DNA of 64,000 nt from Actinomycetota bacterium. GTDB taxonomy: Bacteria > Actinomycetota > Thermoleophilia > Solirubrobacterales > JACPNS01. A model generated the notes under the pieces. The model was not told where the DNA came from, ran no database searches, and saw nothing but the letters and a program-made list of their open reading frames with translations. Below are positions 8,359 to 16,539 of the stretch, piece by piece (position 1 is the first letter of the stretch; each line of letters begins with the position of its first letter). The stretch lies in the NCBI GenBank assembly GCA_016213645.1, contig JACQZY010000013.1, positions 1 through 64,000 of the forward strand, in the 5' to 3' direction. Both the position numbers and the translations under genes were made by a program.

Positions 8359-9582
8359 TTATTTCAGTTCGGAAGAGGATTTGCCGAGCAACTGGCGCGC
8401 GATGATCAACTGCTGGATCTGCTGCGTGCCCTCGAAAATGTCGAGGATCTTGCTGTCGCGCGACCACTTCTCCAAGAGTTCGTTTTCGCTGTAGCCCACG
8501 CTACCGGCCAGCTTCACACAGCGCAACGTGATGTCGGTGCCGCTGCGTCCGGCCTTGGCCTTGGCCATCGAGGCCTGGACGCTGTTTGGCTTGCGGTTGT
8601 CGGCCATCCAAGCGGCTTCCATCGTCAGCAGCAGCGCTGCCTCCCAGTCGGATTCCAGTTCGATGAACTCGGCAACACAGCCGGGCTGGTGAGCGGACGG
8701 CTTGTCGTAGTCGATCTCAAAGCCGGCACTCTCAAGCAGCTTGCGCGTCTCGTCAAGCGCGGCGCGCGAACAGCCCAAGGCCATTGCGGCCACTAGCGGA
8801 CGGGTGTTGTCAAACGTCTGCATGACGCCGCCGAAGCCCTTGTCGGTGCGCACCTCGGGGTCGCCCAGCAGGTTGTTCTCATGAACGCGGCAGTCCTGGA
8901 GGATGAAGTTCGCCGTGTCGCTGGCGCGAATACCGAGCTTGTGCTCCAGGCGGTCGAGCTTGAGGCCCGGGTTGTCGCGTTCGACGACAAACGACTTGAT
9001 GCCGGCACGGCCCGCGGACGGGTCCACGTTTGCCCACACCACAACCACGTCGGCGCGCTCGCCGCTGGTGACGAAGATCTTCTCTCCGTTGAGGATGTAG
9101 TGATCGCCGTCCTTCACAGCGGTCGCGCGGATCGAGGCACTGTCGCTGCCGGCCTCGGGCTCGGTGATGGCCATCGCGGCCCACTTGCCCTTGAAGCGCT
9201 CCAGCTGCTCCTCGTTGGCAACCGCCGCGATCGCGCTGTTGCCCAGACCCTGGCCGGGCATCGTCAAAAGCAATCCGGCGTCGCCCCAGCACATCTCGAT
9301 GATCGAGAGTGCGGTGCTTAGGTTGGTGCCGTTTTTGACTCCGCCGTCGTCCTTCTTCTTCTCTCCGTCAGCACCGCCCTTACCCACGCCGGCGGCTCCG
9401 GCGCCCATCGCGGCGCCGTCCTCCATGCCGTCGATCAGCGATCGCAGCATGTCCAGCTCCACTGGGTACTCGTGCTCGGCAATGTCGTACTTGCGTGAGT
9501 TCGGACGCAGCAGCTCCTGGGCGACCATGTTCGCCTGGCTGATCAGCGGCTTGAACTTCTTAGGTGTTTCGAGATTGATCAT
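8359..9582 (-). CDS. Acyl-CoA dehydrogenase (first of two in the operon to keep the EGT motif)
   Basis: 407 aa. It contains the flavin/substrate segment AITEPEAGSDSASIRA, the middle beta-domain (ILNGEKIFVTSGERAD), and the C-terminal FEGTQQIQQL with the conserved Glu. It oxidises acyl-CoA to trans-2-enoyl-CoA using FAD. An unusual Gly/Lys-rich insert (GVGKGGADGEKKKDDGG, about residues 64-80) interrupts the N-terminal helical domain, probably a flexible loop. It ends 12 bp before the thiolase start. The ATG at 9582 is preceded by GGAAAGGAA. Confidence 0.88.
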   Translation of the reverse strand: MINLETPKKFKPLISQANMVAQELLRPNSRKYDIAEHEYPVELDMLRSLIDGMEDGAAMGAGAAGVGKGGADGEKKKDDGGVKNGTNLSTALSIIEMCWGDAGLLLTMPGQGLGNSAIAAVANEEQLERFKGKWAAMAITEPEAGSDSASIRATAVKDGDHYILNGEKIFVTSGERADVVVVWANVDPSAGRAGIKSFVVERDNPGLKLDRLEHKLGIRASDTANFILQDCRVHENNLLGDPEVRTDKGFGGVMQTFDNTRPLVAAMALGCSRAALDETRKLLESAGFEIDYDKPSAHQPGCVAEFIELESDWEAALLLTMEAAWMADNRKPNSVQASMAKAKAGRSGTDITLRCVKLAGSVGYSENELLEKWSRDSKILDIFEGTQQIQQLIIARQLLGKSSSELK

Positions 9583-9614
9583 TGATTCAAAATTCCTTTC
9601 CGGTGACGGCCGCC

Positions 9615-10976
9615 CTAGACGAGCAGCACTCCCTCCATCAGGCCGGCGGCGCGCAGATCGCGATACCAGCGTTCAACGGGGTGCTCCTTGATGTAGCCGT
9701 GGCCGCCAAGCAACTGGACGCCGTCGGAGCCGATCTGCATGCCGTACTTGGCGGTCAGCTGACGGGCGATCGCGGCCTCGCGGGAGAAGTCGTCACCACG
9801 GTCGGCGCGGCTGGCCGCCCGGTAGGTGGCCAGGCGAATGCCCTCCAGCTCGATCGCGATGTTGCTGACCATGAAGGCCACCGCCTGGCGGTGGCTGATC
9901 GGCTCGCCGAAAGCCTGACGGTCATTCACGTACGGGATTACGTAGTCCTGCACGGCGCGGCCGGTGCCGGCGGCGAGCGCGGCCCAGGCGATGCGGCCCA
10001 GGCGGATGCACTCCGCGTAGACGGCCGGGTCGGCGTCGCCGAGCAGCGCGCCGGCCGGGAGCTTCACGTCTTCAAGCGTCAACGTTGCCGTTGCGGCGGC
10101 ACGGATGCCCATCGCCGGCTCCGACGTGAGACCGACACCGTCGGTCTTGCTCTCGACAATGAACAGTGCGGGCTTGCCGTCGAGGTCGGCGGCAATCACG
10201 AACAGCTCGGCCTCGGCGCCGCGCGGCACCAGCGACTTTGTGCCGGTCAGCGTGAAGCCGCCGTCCATGTTGCGCGTTGCCTTGGTGTCGAGCTTGAACG
10301 GGTCGAAGACCGGCCGCGGCTCCATCACCGCAAGTGCGGCGGCCGGAACGTTTTCGCCCACGAATTCGGGCAGGTAGGTCGCCTGCTGGTCGCCGTCGCC
10401 CCACAGGCCAAGGGCGGTGGACACCGCAGCCGGCGCAAGTACGGCCACCGCAAGACCCATGTCACCGTGAGCCAGTGCCTCTGTGATCAGCGTGGAGGTC
10501 ACGGCCGAGCGCTCGTCCACGGCTCCACCAAGCTGCTCGGGCACACCGATCATCGTCACGCCGAGCTCTGTACTCTGCGCCAGCAACTCGACGGGAGCGG
10601 CGCAGTCGTGGTCGGCCTGTCCGGCGATCGGCTTTAGCTCGCTCTGTGCGAAGTCGCCGAAGGCCTCGACGAGCATCTGCTGCTCCTCGGTGGGCGTGAG
10701 GTCGAACAATCCGTATGATTTGGCGTTCGGTTGACGCGCCGGCTTGTCGCCCTTCTTAGTGGCAAACTGACGCCCGACGGCGCCGGCAGCCTTGAAGCCG
10801 TTCTTGCTGGCCTGGTAGATCGCCTTCTCGGCGGGCTTGCGTAGCTTGAACTTGTCGATCGTGCTCGAGCTGGCGAACTTGTTCAGCGCTCGCAGCCCCA
10901 ATGCCATGCTCTTGTCAGCGGCTGACTTGTTGCCGTTCTTGTTGGCGGCCTTGTTGTAAGTGGTGTTGGTTGCCAT
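9615..10976 (-). CDS. Acyl-CoA dehydrogenase with Asn/Lys-rich N-terminal extension
   Basis: 453 aa. The first 80 residues form a basic, Asn/Lys/Ala-rich extension absent from ordinary members. The ACAD fold follows: a helical domain from about residue 90, a central beta region with FTLTGTKSLVPRG, and a C-terminal helical domain with LLGGHGYIKEHPVERWYRD. The end reads LMEGVLLV, so the usual EGT motif is altered. This is the first gene of the lipid operon, 32 bp before the second dehydrogenase. The two may act as a pair. The promoter and a perfect 18-bp palindrome lie upstream at 11081-11098. Confidence 0.85.
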   Translation of the reverse strand: MATNTTYNKAANKNGNKSAADKSMALGLRALNKFASSSTIDKFKLRKPAEKAIYQASKNGFKAAGAVGRQFATKKGDKPARQPNAKSYGLFDLTPTEEQQMLVEAFGDFAQSELKPIAGQADHDCAAPVELLAQSTELGVTMIGVPEQLGGAVDERSAVTSTLITEALAHGDMGLAVAVLAPAAVSTALGLWGDGDQQATYLPEFVGENVPAAALAVMEPRPVFDPFKLDTKATRNMDGGFTLTGTKSLVPRGAEAELFVIAADLDGKPALFIVESKTDGVGLTSEPAMGIRAAATATLTLEDVKLPAGALLGDADPAVYAECIRLGRIAWAALAAGTGRAVQDYVIPYVNDRQAFGEPISHRQAVAFMVSNIAIELEGIRLATYRAASRADRGDDFSREAAIARQLTAKYGMQIGSDGVQLLGGHGYIKEHPVERWYRDLRAAGLMEGVLLV

Positions 10977-11080
10977 AAGCCTTCAGGTCGTGGGAAGATC
11001 CCGAGGTGGATGTTGTGGTGGTCGCGCTCACGGAGGCCGGGAAGGCCGGCGCGGCCGGTTCGGCGGCTCTCGCCGCGCTA

Positions 11081-11098
11081 AGTGACCGAACGGTCACT
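11081..11098. promoter_or_regulatory. Perfect palindrome AGTGACCG-AA-CGGTCACT, candidate operator
   Basis: Arms of 8 bases match exactly around AA. It lies 105 bp upstream of the acyl-CoA dehydrogenase start and 90 bp upstream of the divergent LysR start. The shape fits a TetR-type operator better than a LysR T-N11-A site. No TetR gene is in the window, so the binder is unknown. Confidence 0.6.
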
Positions 11099-11187
11099 TG
11101 CAAGATCATTAGATTAGCGGTTACACAGATTCATGTCAAGTTGAACCGCAACAATTCTTCGACTCCTCGATTCGGCGAATATGTGAA

Positions 11188-12120
11188 ATGAACCAACGAC
11201 CGATCCGCTCGCCGGAAATCTCCGAACTCAAAGCATTCTGCGCGGCGGTCGACCTGGGCAGTATCGGTCGCGCCGCAAAGTTTCTGCGCATCAGCCAACC
11301 AGCGCTTTCGAAGCGCATTCGCGGGCTTGAGGCGATTGCCGGCGCCGAGCTGCTGAACCGTTCCTCCAGCGGAGTGGAGCCAACCGCGTCAGGGCGGCGA
11401 CTGTACGAGGAAGCGCGCCGCGCTTTGGTTCAGATCGAGGTCGTCGAAGATCTGATGGTGGGTTTACACGACGAGGAGCGGCCGATCCGCATCGCCGCCA
11501 GCCACACGATCGCCGAGTATGTGCTGCCCGAACGTCTGACGTCGTTTCGCGAAAGCAGCGAAAGGCATCTGGTTGTCGAGCTCGTGGTTGCGAATTCCCG
11601 GATGGTTTTAGACATGGCCGCGCGCGGTCTGGCCGATATCGCGATCGGCGCGATCGAACCCGATGGCCAGGCCGATCCACGCGCGATGCTGTACTTCGAC
11701 GGAGAAGTGGCCGTGGCGGTGCCGCGCAAACATCCCTGGGCCAAGCTCGACGAAATCCCGCTGGAGAAGTTTCTCGCCGAGCCACTGGTGCTACGTGACC
11801 CGCAGGCAAATACGCGTCGCATCGTTGACACGGTGCTCCACGGCCGGGGCGTGGAGATGGCGTCGCCGCTGCTTGAACTTGGCAGTACGGCGGCGGTCAA
11901 AAGCGCGGCCTCACAACGCGGCGTGCCCGCCATGATCGCGCGGTTGGGCATTGGTCCGGAGTCTGAAGGTTTCGTAACCCGTCGCGTCAAGGGCATGAGC
12001 TTCCCGCGGCGATTCGTGATCCTCGCGCCGGGCCACGAGGGCTTTTCGGCCCAGGGCAAAGCCTTCCTGGATCATTTGCTCGACGGCGCGGCCGAAGTTC
12101 AGGCGTTCTTCAACGACTGA
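11188..12120 (+). CDS. LysR-family transcriptional regulator
   Basis: 310 aa, standard length. An N-terminal winged helix-turn-helix (about residues 5-65; SIGRAAKFLRISQPALSKRI is the recognition region) is followed by an effector-binding periplasmic-binding-protein-like domain (about 92-300; IRIAASHTIAEYVLP, DIAIGA). It is divergent from the lipid operon with about 210 bp between starts. LysR proteins commonly control the adjacent divergent genes, so the lipid operon is the likely target. The effector is unknown. nirK, 184 bp downstream on the same strand, is a second possible target. Confidence 0.9.
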   Translation: MNQRPIRSPEISELKAFCAAVDLGSIGRAAKFLRISQPALSKRIRGLEAIAGAELLNRSSSGVEPTASGRRLYEEARRALVQIEVVEDLMVGLHDEERPIRIAASHTIAEYVLPERLTSFRESSERHLVVELVVANSRMVLDMAARGLADIAIGAIEPDGQADPRAMLYFDGEVAVAVPRKHPWAKLDEIPLEKFLAEPLVLRDPQANTRRIVDTVLHGRGVEMASPLLELGSTAAVKSAASQRGVPAMIARLGIGPESEGFVTRRVKGMSFPRRFVILAPGHEGFSAQGKAFLDHLLDGAAEVQAFFND

Positions 12121-12155
12121 CGGCCGGGCCGTCGACAGCCTCGCCACCCTGCAAA

Positions 12156-12176
12156 GCCATAACCAGTAGTTATGGC
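12156..12176. promoter_or_regulatory. Inverted repeat GCCATAAC-N5-GTTATGGC upstream of nirK
   Basis: Perfect 8-base arms around CAGTA, 35 bp after the LysR stop and 127 bp before the nirK start. No T-run follows, so an operator for nirK is likelier than a terminator for the regulator gene. I could not match it to a consensus of a known nitrite/NO regulator. Confidence 0.5.
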
Positions 12177-12303
12177 CGACATGCTTGATTTGGGTCTTCG
12201 CAAAACGCCTCCGCGGCGGTAATTTCGAATCGACCAATCACCTACAGGCATTCTCGCCGGGTTAAGCGGCGAGCCGACACAGAAACGCACCGAGGAGTTT
12301 CCG

Positions 12304-13515
12304 ATGGCCAAGTCAACAGACAACGACAACGCTCCCGCACCCGAGTCCGCCGGTACAACGACGCAGGAACGTGAAGTGCGCGAGATCGTCGAGCGCATGA
12401 TTACGCAAGGCCGCCCGGTCGCGGTTCGCACGCAGCGCGACGTCAATCGCAAAACTCTTATTTGGATTTTGTCCGGCGTCACGCTTTTGTTCACGATCAC
12501 GCTCGGTCTGTTGATCGGGATTACGGTGTTCAAGGACGAGGCGCCCAAGGCTCAGGTCGCGGGTCCCGACCCGCGCGCCTACGCCCCCGCCCCCACGCTT
12601 GAGCAGGCCAAGGGCATCAAGTTCGAGAAGTACCAGTGGCCCGACCCGGCGTTGCCCGCGACGCCGGCTGGCCCGGTGAAGAAATTCCGCATCGACGTCT
12701 TCGAGCACGTCACCCAGGTGCGGGCGGATCTGGCACCCACGCGCGTCTGGTCTTACGGCATCAACGGAGAGTTGCTGCGCGGCACCGGCGGTTCACCGCC
12801 GATGGTCGTGACGGAAGGCGACAAGGTTCAGATGGACCTGGTCAATGGCGGCTCGATGAAGATGGACGTCGTAATGCCGCACTCGATCGACTTCCACTCG
12901 GCGGAGGTCGCACCGAACAAGGACTATGTCACGATTCTGCCCGGCAAGACGAAGCGCATCACGTTCCTCGCCGAGCACCCGGGCGCATTCATGTACCACT
13001 GCGCGACCAAGCCGGTGCTTATGCACACTGGCGCCGGAATGGTGGGCATGATGATCGTCAAGCCGAAGAACTTGGCACCGGTCGACCGCGAGCTGTGGAT
13101 GACGCAGCAGGAGTTCTACATCGGCGAGGCAGGCGGCAACGCCAACTACCAGAAGATGCAGGCCAAGAATCCGGACGTGATCGCTTTCAACGGCTTCGGC
13201 GACCAATACGCCACTAAGCCGATCACGGTGGCGAAGGGGGAACGCGTGAGGATGTGGCTGCTCAACGCCGGTCCGTCGATCTGGTCGGCATTCCACGTGA
13301 TCGGCACCGTCTTTGACAAGACGGTGATCGAAGGCACCGTCGGCCGCGACGTACAGACCGTCAATCTTGCGCCTTCTCAAGGTGGCTGGGTCGAGTTCAC
13401 ACTCGATGAGGAGGGCAAGTACCCGTTCGTGACCCATGCGTTCGGTGACATGGAGCGAGGCGCGCTGGGAATCCTTGCGACAAAGGGTGCGCCTAAGACG
13501 GGTGGCGGGCACTAG
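12304..13515 (+). CDS. nirK: Membrane-anchored copper nitrite reductase (NirK-type)
   Basis: 403 aa. A cytoplasmic N-terminus and one transmembrane helix (about residues 52-74) anchor two cupredoxin domains outside the membrane. Ligands align with NirK: type 1 copper H193, C233, H241, M246; type 2 copper H198, H232, H378; active-site D196 and H331. All are present, so reduction of nitrite to nitric oxide is well supported. A general two-domain copper oxidase is the alternative. GAGGAG lies 7 bases before the ATG. The gene neighbours the nar operon, whose product nitrite would be its substrate. The electron donor is unknown, and no nor gene is in the window. A strong terminator follows. Confidence 0.88.
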   Translation: MAKSTDNDNAPAPESAGTTTQEREVREIVERMITQGRPVAVRTQRDVNRKTLIWILSGVTLLFTITLGLLIGITVFKDEAPKAQVAGPDPRAYAPAPTLEQAKGIKFEKYQWPDPALPATPAGPVKKFRIDVFEHVTQVRADLAPTRVWSYGINGELLRGTGGSPPMVVTEGDKVQMDLVNGGSMKMDVVMPHSIDFHSAEVAPNKDYVTILPGKTKRITFLAEHPGAFMYHCATKPVLMHTGAGMVGMMIVKPKNLAPVDRELWMTQQEFYIGEAGGNANYQKMQAKNPDVIAFNGFGDQYATKPITVAKGERVRMWLLNAGPSIWSAFHVIGTVFDKTVIEGTVGRDVQTVNLAPSQGGWVEFTLDEEGKYPFVTHAFGDMERGALGILATKGAPKTGGGH

Positions 13516-13616
13516 TCCGGCCTGCCTTACCTCCGGCCGGCCCGGCGCCTCGGATAGCCGGGCCGGCCGGTCGCGTCCGGCGCCATTCATCGCACGAACA
13601 GCGCCGGACAAAGCGC

Positions 13617-13651
13617 GACGCGCGGGCCTTTCGGGGCCCGCGCGTCGTTTT
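13617..13651 (+). terminator. Rho-independent terminator after nirK
   Basis: GACGCGCGGGCC (13617-13628) pairs perfectly with GGCCCGCGCGTC (13635-13646) over a 6-base loop, followed by GTTTT. It lies 102 bp after the nirK stop and before the convergent secreted-protein gene. Confidence 0.85.
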
Positions 13652-13683
13652 CAGGGGCGCGGCGTGATTGGAAGCGCGGCCGC

Positions 13684-14781
13684 TTATTTTTCGAGCGTAA
13701 GTTTTGTCGCGGCGCGCACAACGCCGCTGCGGGTCTTGCAGGTGCCGGTAATTGTCCAGCGGCCGGCGTCCAGCTTGGCGGCACGACTACGGTTGAGCTT
13801 CACGAAGCCGCCGGCGTCCGCGCGTGCACGGCCGAGATTCACCCGTCGGCTACCACCACGGGCCTTGAACGTGCACTTGGAACCCGGAGCCGTCTCGCCG
13901 ATCAGCGAGCCGCTGAGGTCGCGGCGGCTGACGCGCAGTGGAGCAGAGATGTGCAGCCGGTCGTTTGACGCGCGCAGGTTGAAGCCGACCTTGCCGTCGG
14001 CCGGGGCCGCGGCGGCGCGCACGCCGTTCGACCGCGCACCCATCGAAACCAGTTCGAAGTCGATCGGCAGTTCACCGCTGCTTCCGAGCATCGGGAACGC
14101 CGTCTGGGCGTCGGTGATTCCGTAACCGGTGAGGCCGGCGTAAATGCCTGTTCCCGCGGCCACGTCGAAGGTCACGCTGTCGTTCAGCTGCACAAGCGCC
14201 GAGGCGGGATCGGCCGCCGTCATGTAAGTGTTCATCAAAGCGCGGCCCACCAGCAGTGACTGTTGCGCGTCGTTCATGCGCAGCCGCCAGGCACAGTCCA
14301 CGCGAACTTTGCCGCCCGCATCGACCAGGTCCACCACAGGCGCAAGTGAATCGTCCGGCGGCGGTGCGATCGAGAACGACACGGCCGCATAGCCGTCAAT
14401 CGAGCAGATCGCCTCTAGTGCGCCGGTGGCGCCGGTCGCGGGGTCTGTGACTGAGCCGCGAAGCGGCGCGCCGAGGTCCGTCCACGGACCTTCCAACACA
14501 CAGACAAAAGCTCCGCTGTCGTCGGGGTTGCATTCCCCGATATCCGAGCGGTCAAGCCAATCGTTCACGTCGGGAGCGAAATTCAGCTCCATGTTGTAGT
14601 CGGCACTCAGCGCAGTCGCGCCGCCGGTGGCGATCACGGTCGATGCGGAATTAGTCGCCGCTGACGGGGCAACCGCTGTACTGGTCTGGGATGGTGCGGC
14701 GGGCTGCTGCTGCGCATTGGCGACCGTGGCAGAAGTCGCCGCCAGCAGGAGCGCCGCCGCTACCGGCAACGCATATTTCAT
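13684..14781 (-). CDS. Secreted protein of unknown function
   Basis: 365 aa. A clear signal peptide (MKYALPVAAALLLAATS...ANA, cleavage about residue 23) is followed by a Gln/Ala/Ser/Thr-rich linker, a central region with several Cys residues (about 80-170), and a basic beta-rich C-terminal domain (about 270-365) with Cys at GSKCTFKARG and GTCKTRSG. That C-terminal domain resembles the repetitive beta-sandwich ends I associate with secreted actinobacterial proteins. I do not recognise a catalytic motif. It lies between nirK (convergent) and narI (same strand, 386 bp upstream), so no shared function can be claimed. Confidence 0.75.
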   Translation of the reverse strand: MKYALPVAAALLLAATSATVANAQQQPAAPSQTSTAVAPSAATNSASTVIATGGATALSADYNMELNFAPDVNDWLDRSDIGECNPDDSGAFVCVLEGPWTDLGAPLRGSVTDPATGATGALEAICSIDGYAAVSFSIAPPPDDSLAPVVDLVDAGGKVRVDCAWRLRMNDAQQSLLVGRALMNTYMTAADPASALVQLNDSVTFDVAAGTGIYAGLTGYGITDAQTAFPMLGSSGELPIDFELVSMGARSNGVRAAAAPADGKVGFNLRASNDRLHISAPLRVSRRDLSGSLIGETAPGSKCTFKARGGSRRVNLGRARADAGGFVKLNRSRAAKLDAGRWTITGTCKTRSGVVRAATKLTLEK

Positions 14782-15033
14782 TATCGCTCTTCGCCCTTGA
14801 ATGTTGAAGAAACTGCACTTCAGTCGCCAGGCGTTGCTTCATCCTTGATTTCAAAGCCGTCTGGTGACTTTCAGCAATTAAAAGATCGACCTCCTCGCCA
14901 AAAGACTGCAACGAATAATCATGATTACGAATGATTGTCCGTTCCACCGCCAGACGTCCACTAACTATTCAGTACCAATCTACTCCAATCGCCCCCAACA
15001 CCCCCACACCCAGACCACCACCGCGCACATCAC
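14782..15033. other. Non-coding gap upstream of the secreted-protein gene
   Basis: Together with the tandem repeat at 15034-15147 this 386-bp gap separates narI from the secreted-protein gene. The part near 14900-14990 is AT-richer than its surroundings and likely holds the promoter of the gene at 14781. I see no coding region. Confidence 0.5.
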
Positions 15034-15147
15034 TGCGCAGATCACCGGTGCCTGCGCAGAAAATGCGATTGCAATGCGGGAGTTGCCTGCGCAGATCGCC
15101 GGTGCCTGCGCAGGAAATGCGATTGCAATGCGGGAGTTGCCTGCGCA
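15034..15147. repeat. 54-bp tandem repeat, two copies plus partial third
   Basis: Copies at 15034-15087 and 15088-15141 differ at two positions. A third starts with TGCGCA at 15142. Each unit holds nested palindromes: TGCGCA twice, ACCGGT and ATTGCAAT. It ends about 20 bp from the narI stop, so it would be transcribed as the 3' end of the nar mRNA. Confidence 0.85.
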
Positions 15148-15167
15148 CGGGCCTCCGCGGTTCCGGG

Positions 15168-15863
15168 CTACCGCGCGACTGAGTCGCGGCGGCGGAAGAC
15201 GATGTTTGGGCGCACCGGGAAGGTGATCGGCACGCTCCATGCATGTACAAGTCGCGTGAACGGCCAGATCGCGAACAGCAGCATCGCCGCAAGCGCGTGG
15301 ATCTTGAACGCCGCCGGCGCGCTCGCCATCAGCGCCGGGTCCGGCTGCAACATGAAGATGCCGCGAATCCACGGCGAGACCGTCTCGCGATAGTCGTGCG
15401 CCTCGCCGAGGATCTGCACGCCGATCGTGTTGACCATACCGGTGGCCACCACGGCGATCAGCGCGCCGATCGTCACAAAGTCGGATACCTTGCTCGCCGC
15501 CCGCACGCGCGCATTGCCCACGCGGCGCACCGCGAGGATCAGCAGTCCCGCAGTGAGCGTCAACCCGGCCACGGTGCCCATCACGACGGCGACGTTGTGG
15601 TACATGTCCTCGCTGACGCCGCCCATCTCGGTCAGCTCCTTCGGCACAAGTAGCCCGCCAACGTGACCGCCGATCACCATCAGCAGGCCGACGTGGAACA
15701 GGATGATGCCCGCCCGCAACACCTTGCGTTCAAGCAACTGCGACGAACGCGCCGTCCACGAGTACTTCATCGTGCGAAAGCGCCACCAGTGGCCGACGAA
15801 GAAGATCGCCAGCACGGCGTAAGGAATGCCGCCCCAAAGCAGCAGATTCATCGTGTCATTCAT
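15168..15863 (-). CDS. narI: Respiratory nitrate reductase gamma subunit (cytochrome b)
   Basis: 231 aa, usual NarI length. Five transmembrane helices are visible, with the family sequences WRFRTMKYSW and FHVGLLMVIGGHVGGL early (haem His region) and FKIHALAAMLLFAIWPFTRLVHAWSVP late (second His pair). It takes electrons from quinol and passes them to NarH. The ATG at 15863 overlaps the narJ end by 8 bp and has AGGAGG five bases upstream. It is the last gene of narGHJI. Confidence 0.96.
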   Translation of the reverse strand: MNDTMNLLLWGGIPYAVLAIFFVGHWWRFRTMKYSWTARSSQLLERKVLRAGIILFHVGLLMVIGGHVGGLLVPKELTEMGGVSEDMYHNVAVVMGTVAGLTLTAGLLILAVRRVGNARVRAASKVSDFVTIGALIAVVATGMVNTIGVQILGEAHDYRETVSPWIRGIFMLQPDPALMASAPAAFKIHALAAMLLFAIWPFTRLVHAWSVPITFPVRPNIVFRRRDSVAR

Positions 15864-16539
15864 GCGGACCTCCTGTCAGGGCGGAAACCTCTGTAAACGG
15901 TGAGTCGCCCAGCAGCGAACCGCTGTCCGGGCCAAACGGCTCCAGGCCAACCTCTTCCTCGGGCGGACCTTCGGCCAGCAGGCGCTCAACAGTCTCGCGC
16001 ACGCCGGTGCCCAGCTTGGGCAGCGTGTCCGAGACCAGATCCAGCAACACCGCCTGCGGGCGATTCTGCTCATGCAGCACCTTGCGGATCATTTCGATCG
16101 GGGCGCGCCACTTTTCCAACAGCTCTACCCCGGCCGGTTCCGGCGCCGTGGCGGCAAACTCCAGCATCAACGGCAGCCAGTCGGGCAACTCGTTTTCCAC
16201 CGGGTTCATGCCGTGGGTCATGTATTCGCGCTTGAGTTTGGATAGCACGAGTCCGCGCTGGCGTCGGTCGCCGTACTGGTGCCATGTCAGGTACAGCGAG
16301 GTCGAGCGACCGAGATCAAAGATCTCCACGTACTCGGTCTCCAGATCGATCAACTCGCGGCTCAGCCAGGTTTCGATCAACCCGGCAACCTCCGTCGCGT
16401 GCGGCACCTTGGCGGCCAGCGCGGCCTCGCGGATCGCCGGAAGCGCCGCCACAAGCGGCTGATCCGGGTAGCGTAAAAGCGCCGAGGCGATGCGCCATGC
16501 GTCGGCGCGTGCCTCGTGGTTTGGCTTGCGACCGATCAT
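15856..16539 (-). CDS. narJ: Nitrate reductase assembly chaperone (delta)
   Basis: 227 aa. It matches the NarJ/TorD-like chaperone: WRIASALLRYPDQPL at the start, the LETEYVEIFDLGRSTSLYLTWH block (about residues 60-82) and the GDRRQRG loop. It holds NarGH while molybdenum cofactor is inserted and is not part of the mature enzyme. The start is the ATG at 16539, whose ATGA overlaps the narH stop. The open frame extends far upstream inside narH but that part is not family sequence. Confidence 0.93.
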   Translation of the reverse strand: MIGRKPNHEARADAWRIASALLRYPDQPLVAALPAIREAALAAKVPHATEVAGLIETWLSRELIDLETEYVEIFDLGRSTSLYLTWHQYGDRRQRGLVLSKLKREYMTHGMNPVENELPDWLPLMLEFAATAPEPAGVELLEKWRAPIEMIRKVLHEQNRPQAVLLDLVSDTLPKLGTGVRETVERLLAEGPPEEEVGLEPFGPDSGSLLGDSPFTEVSALTGGPHE

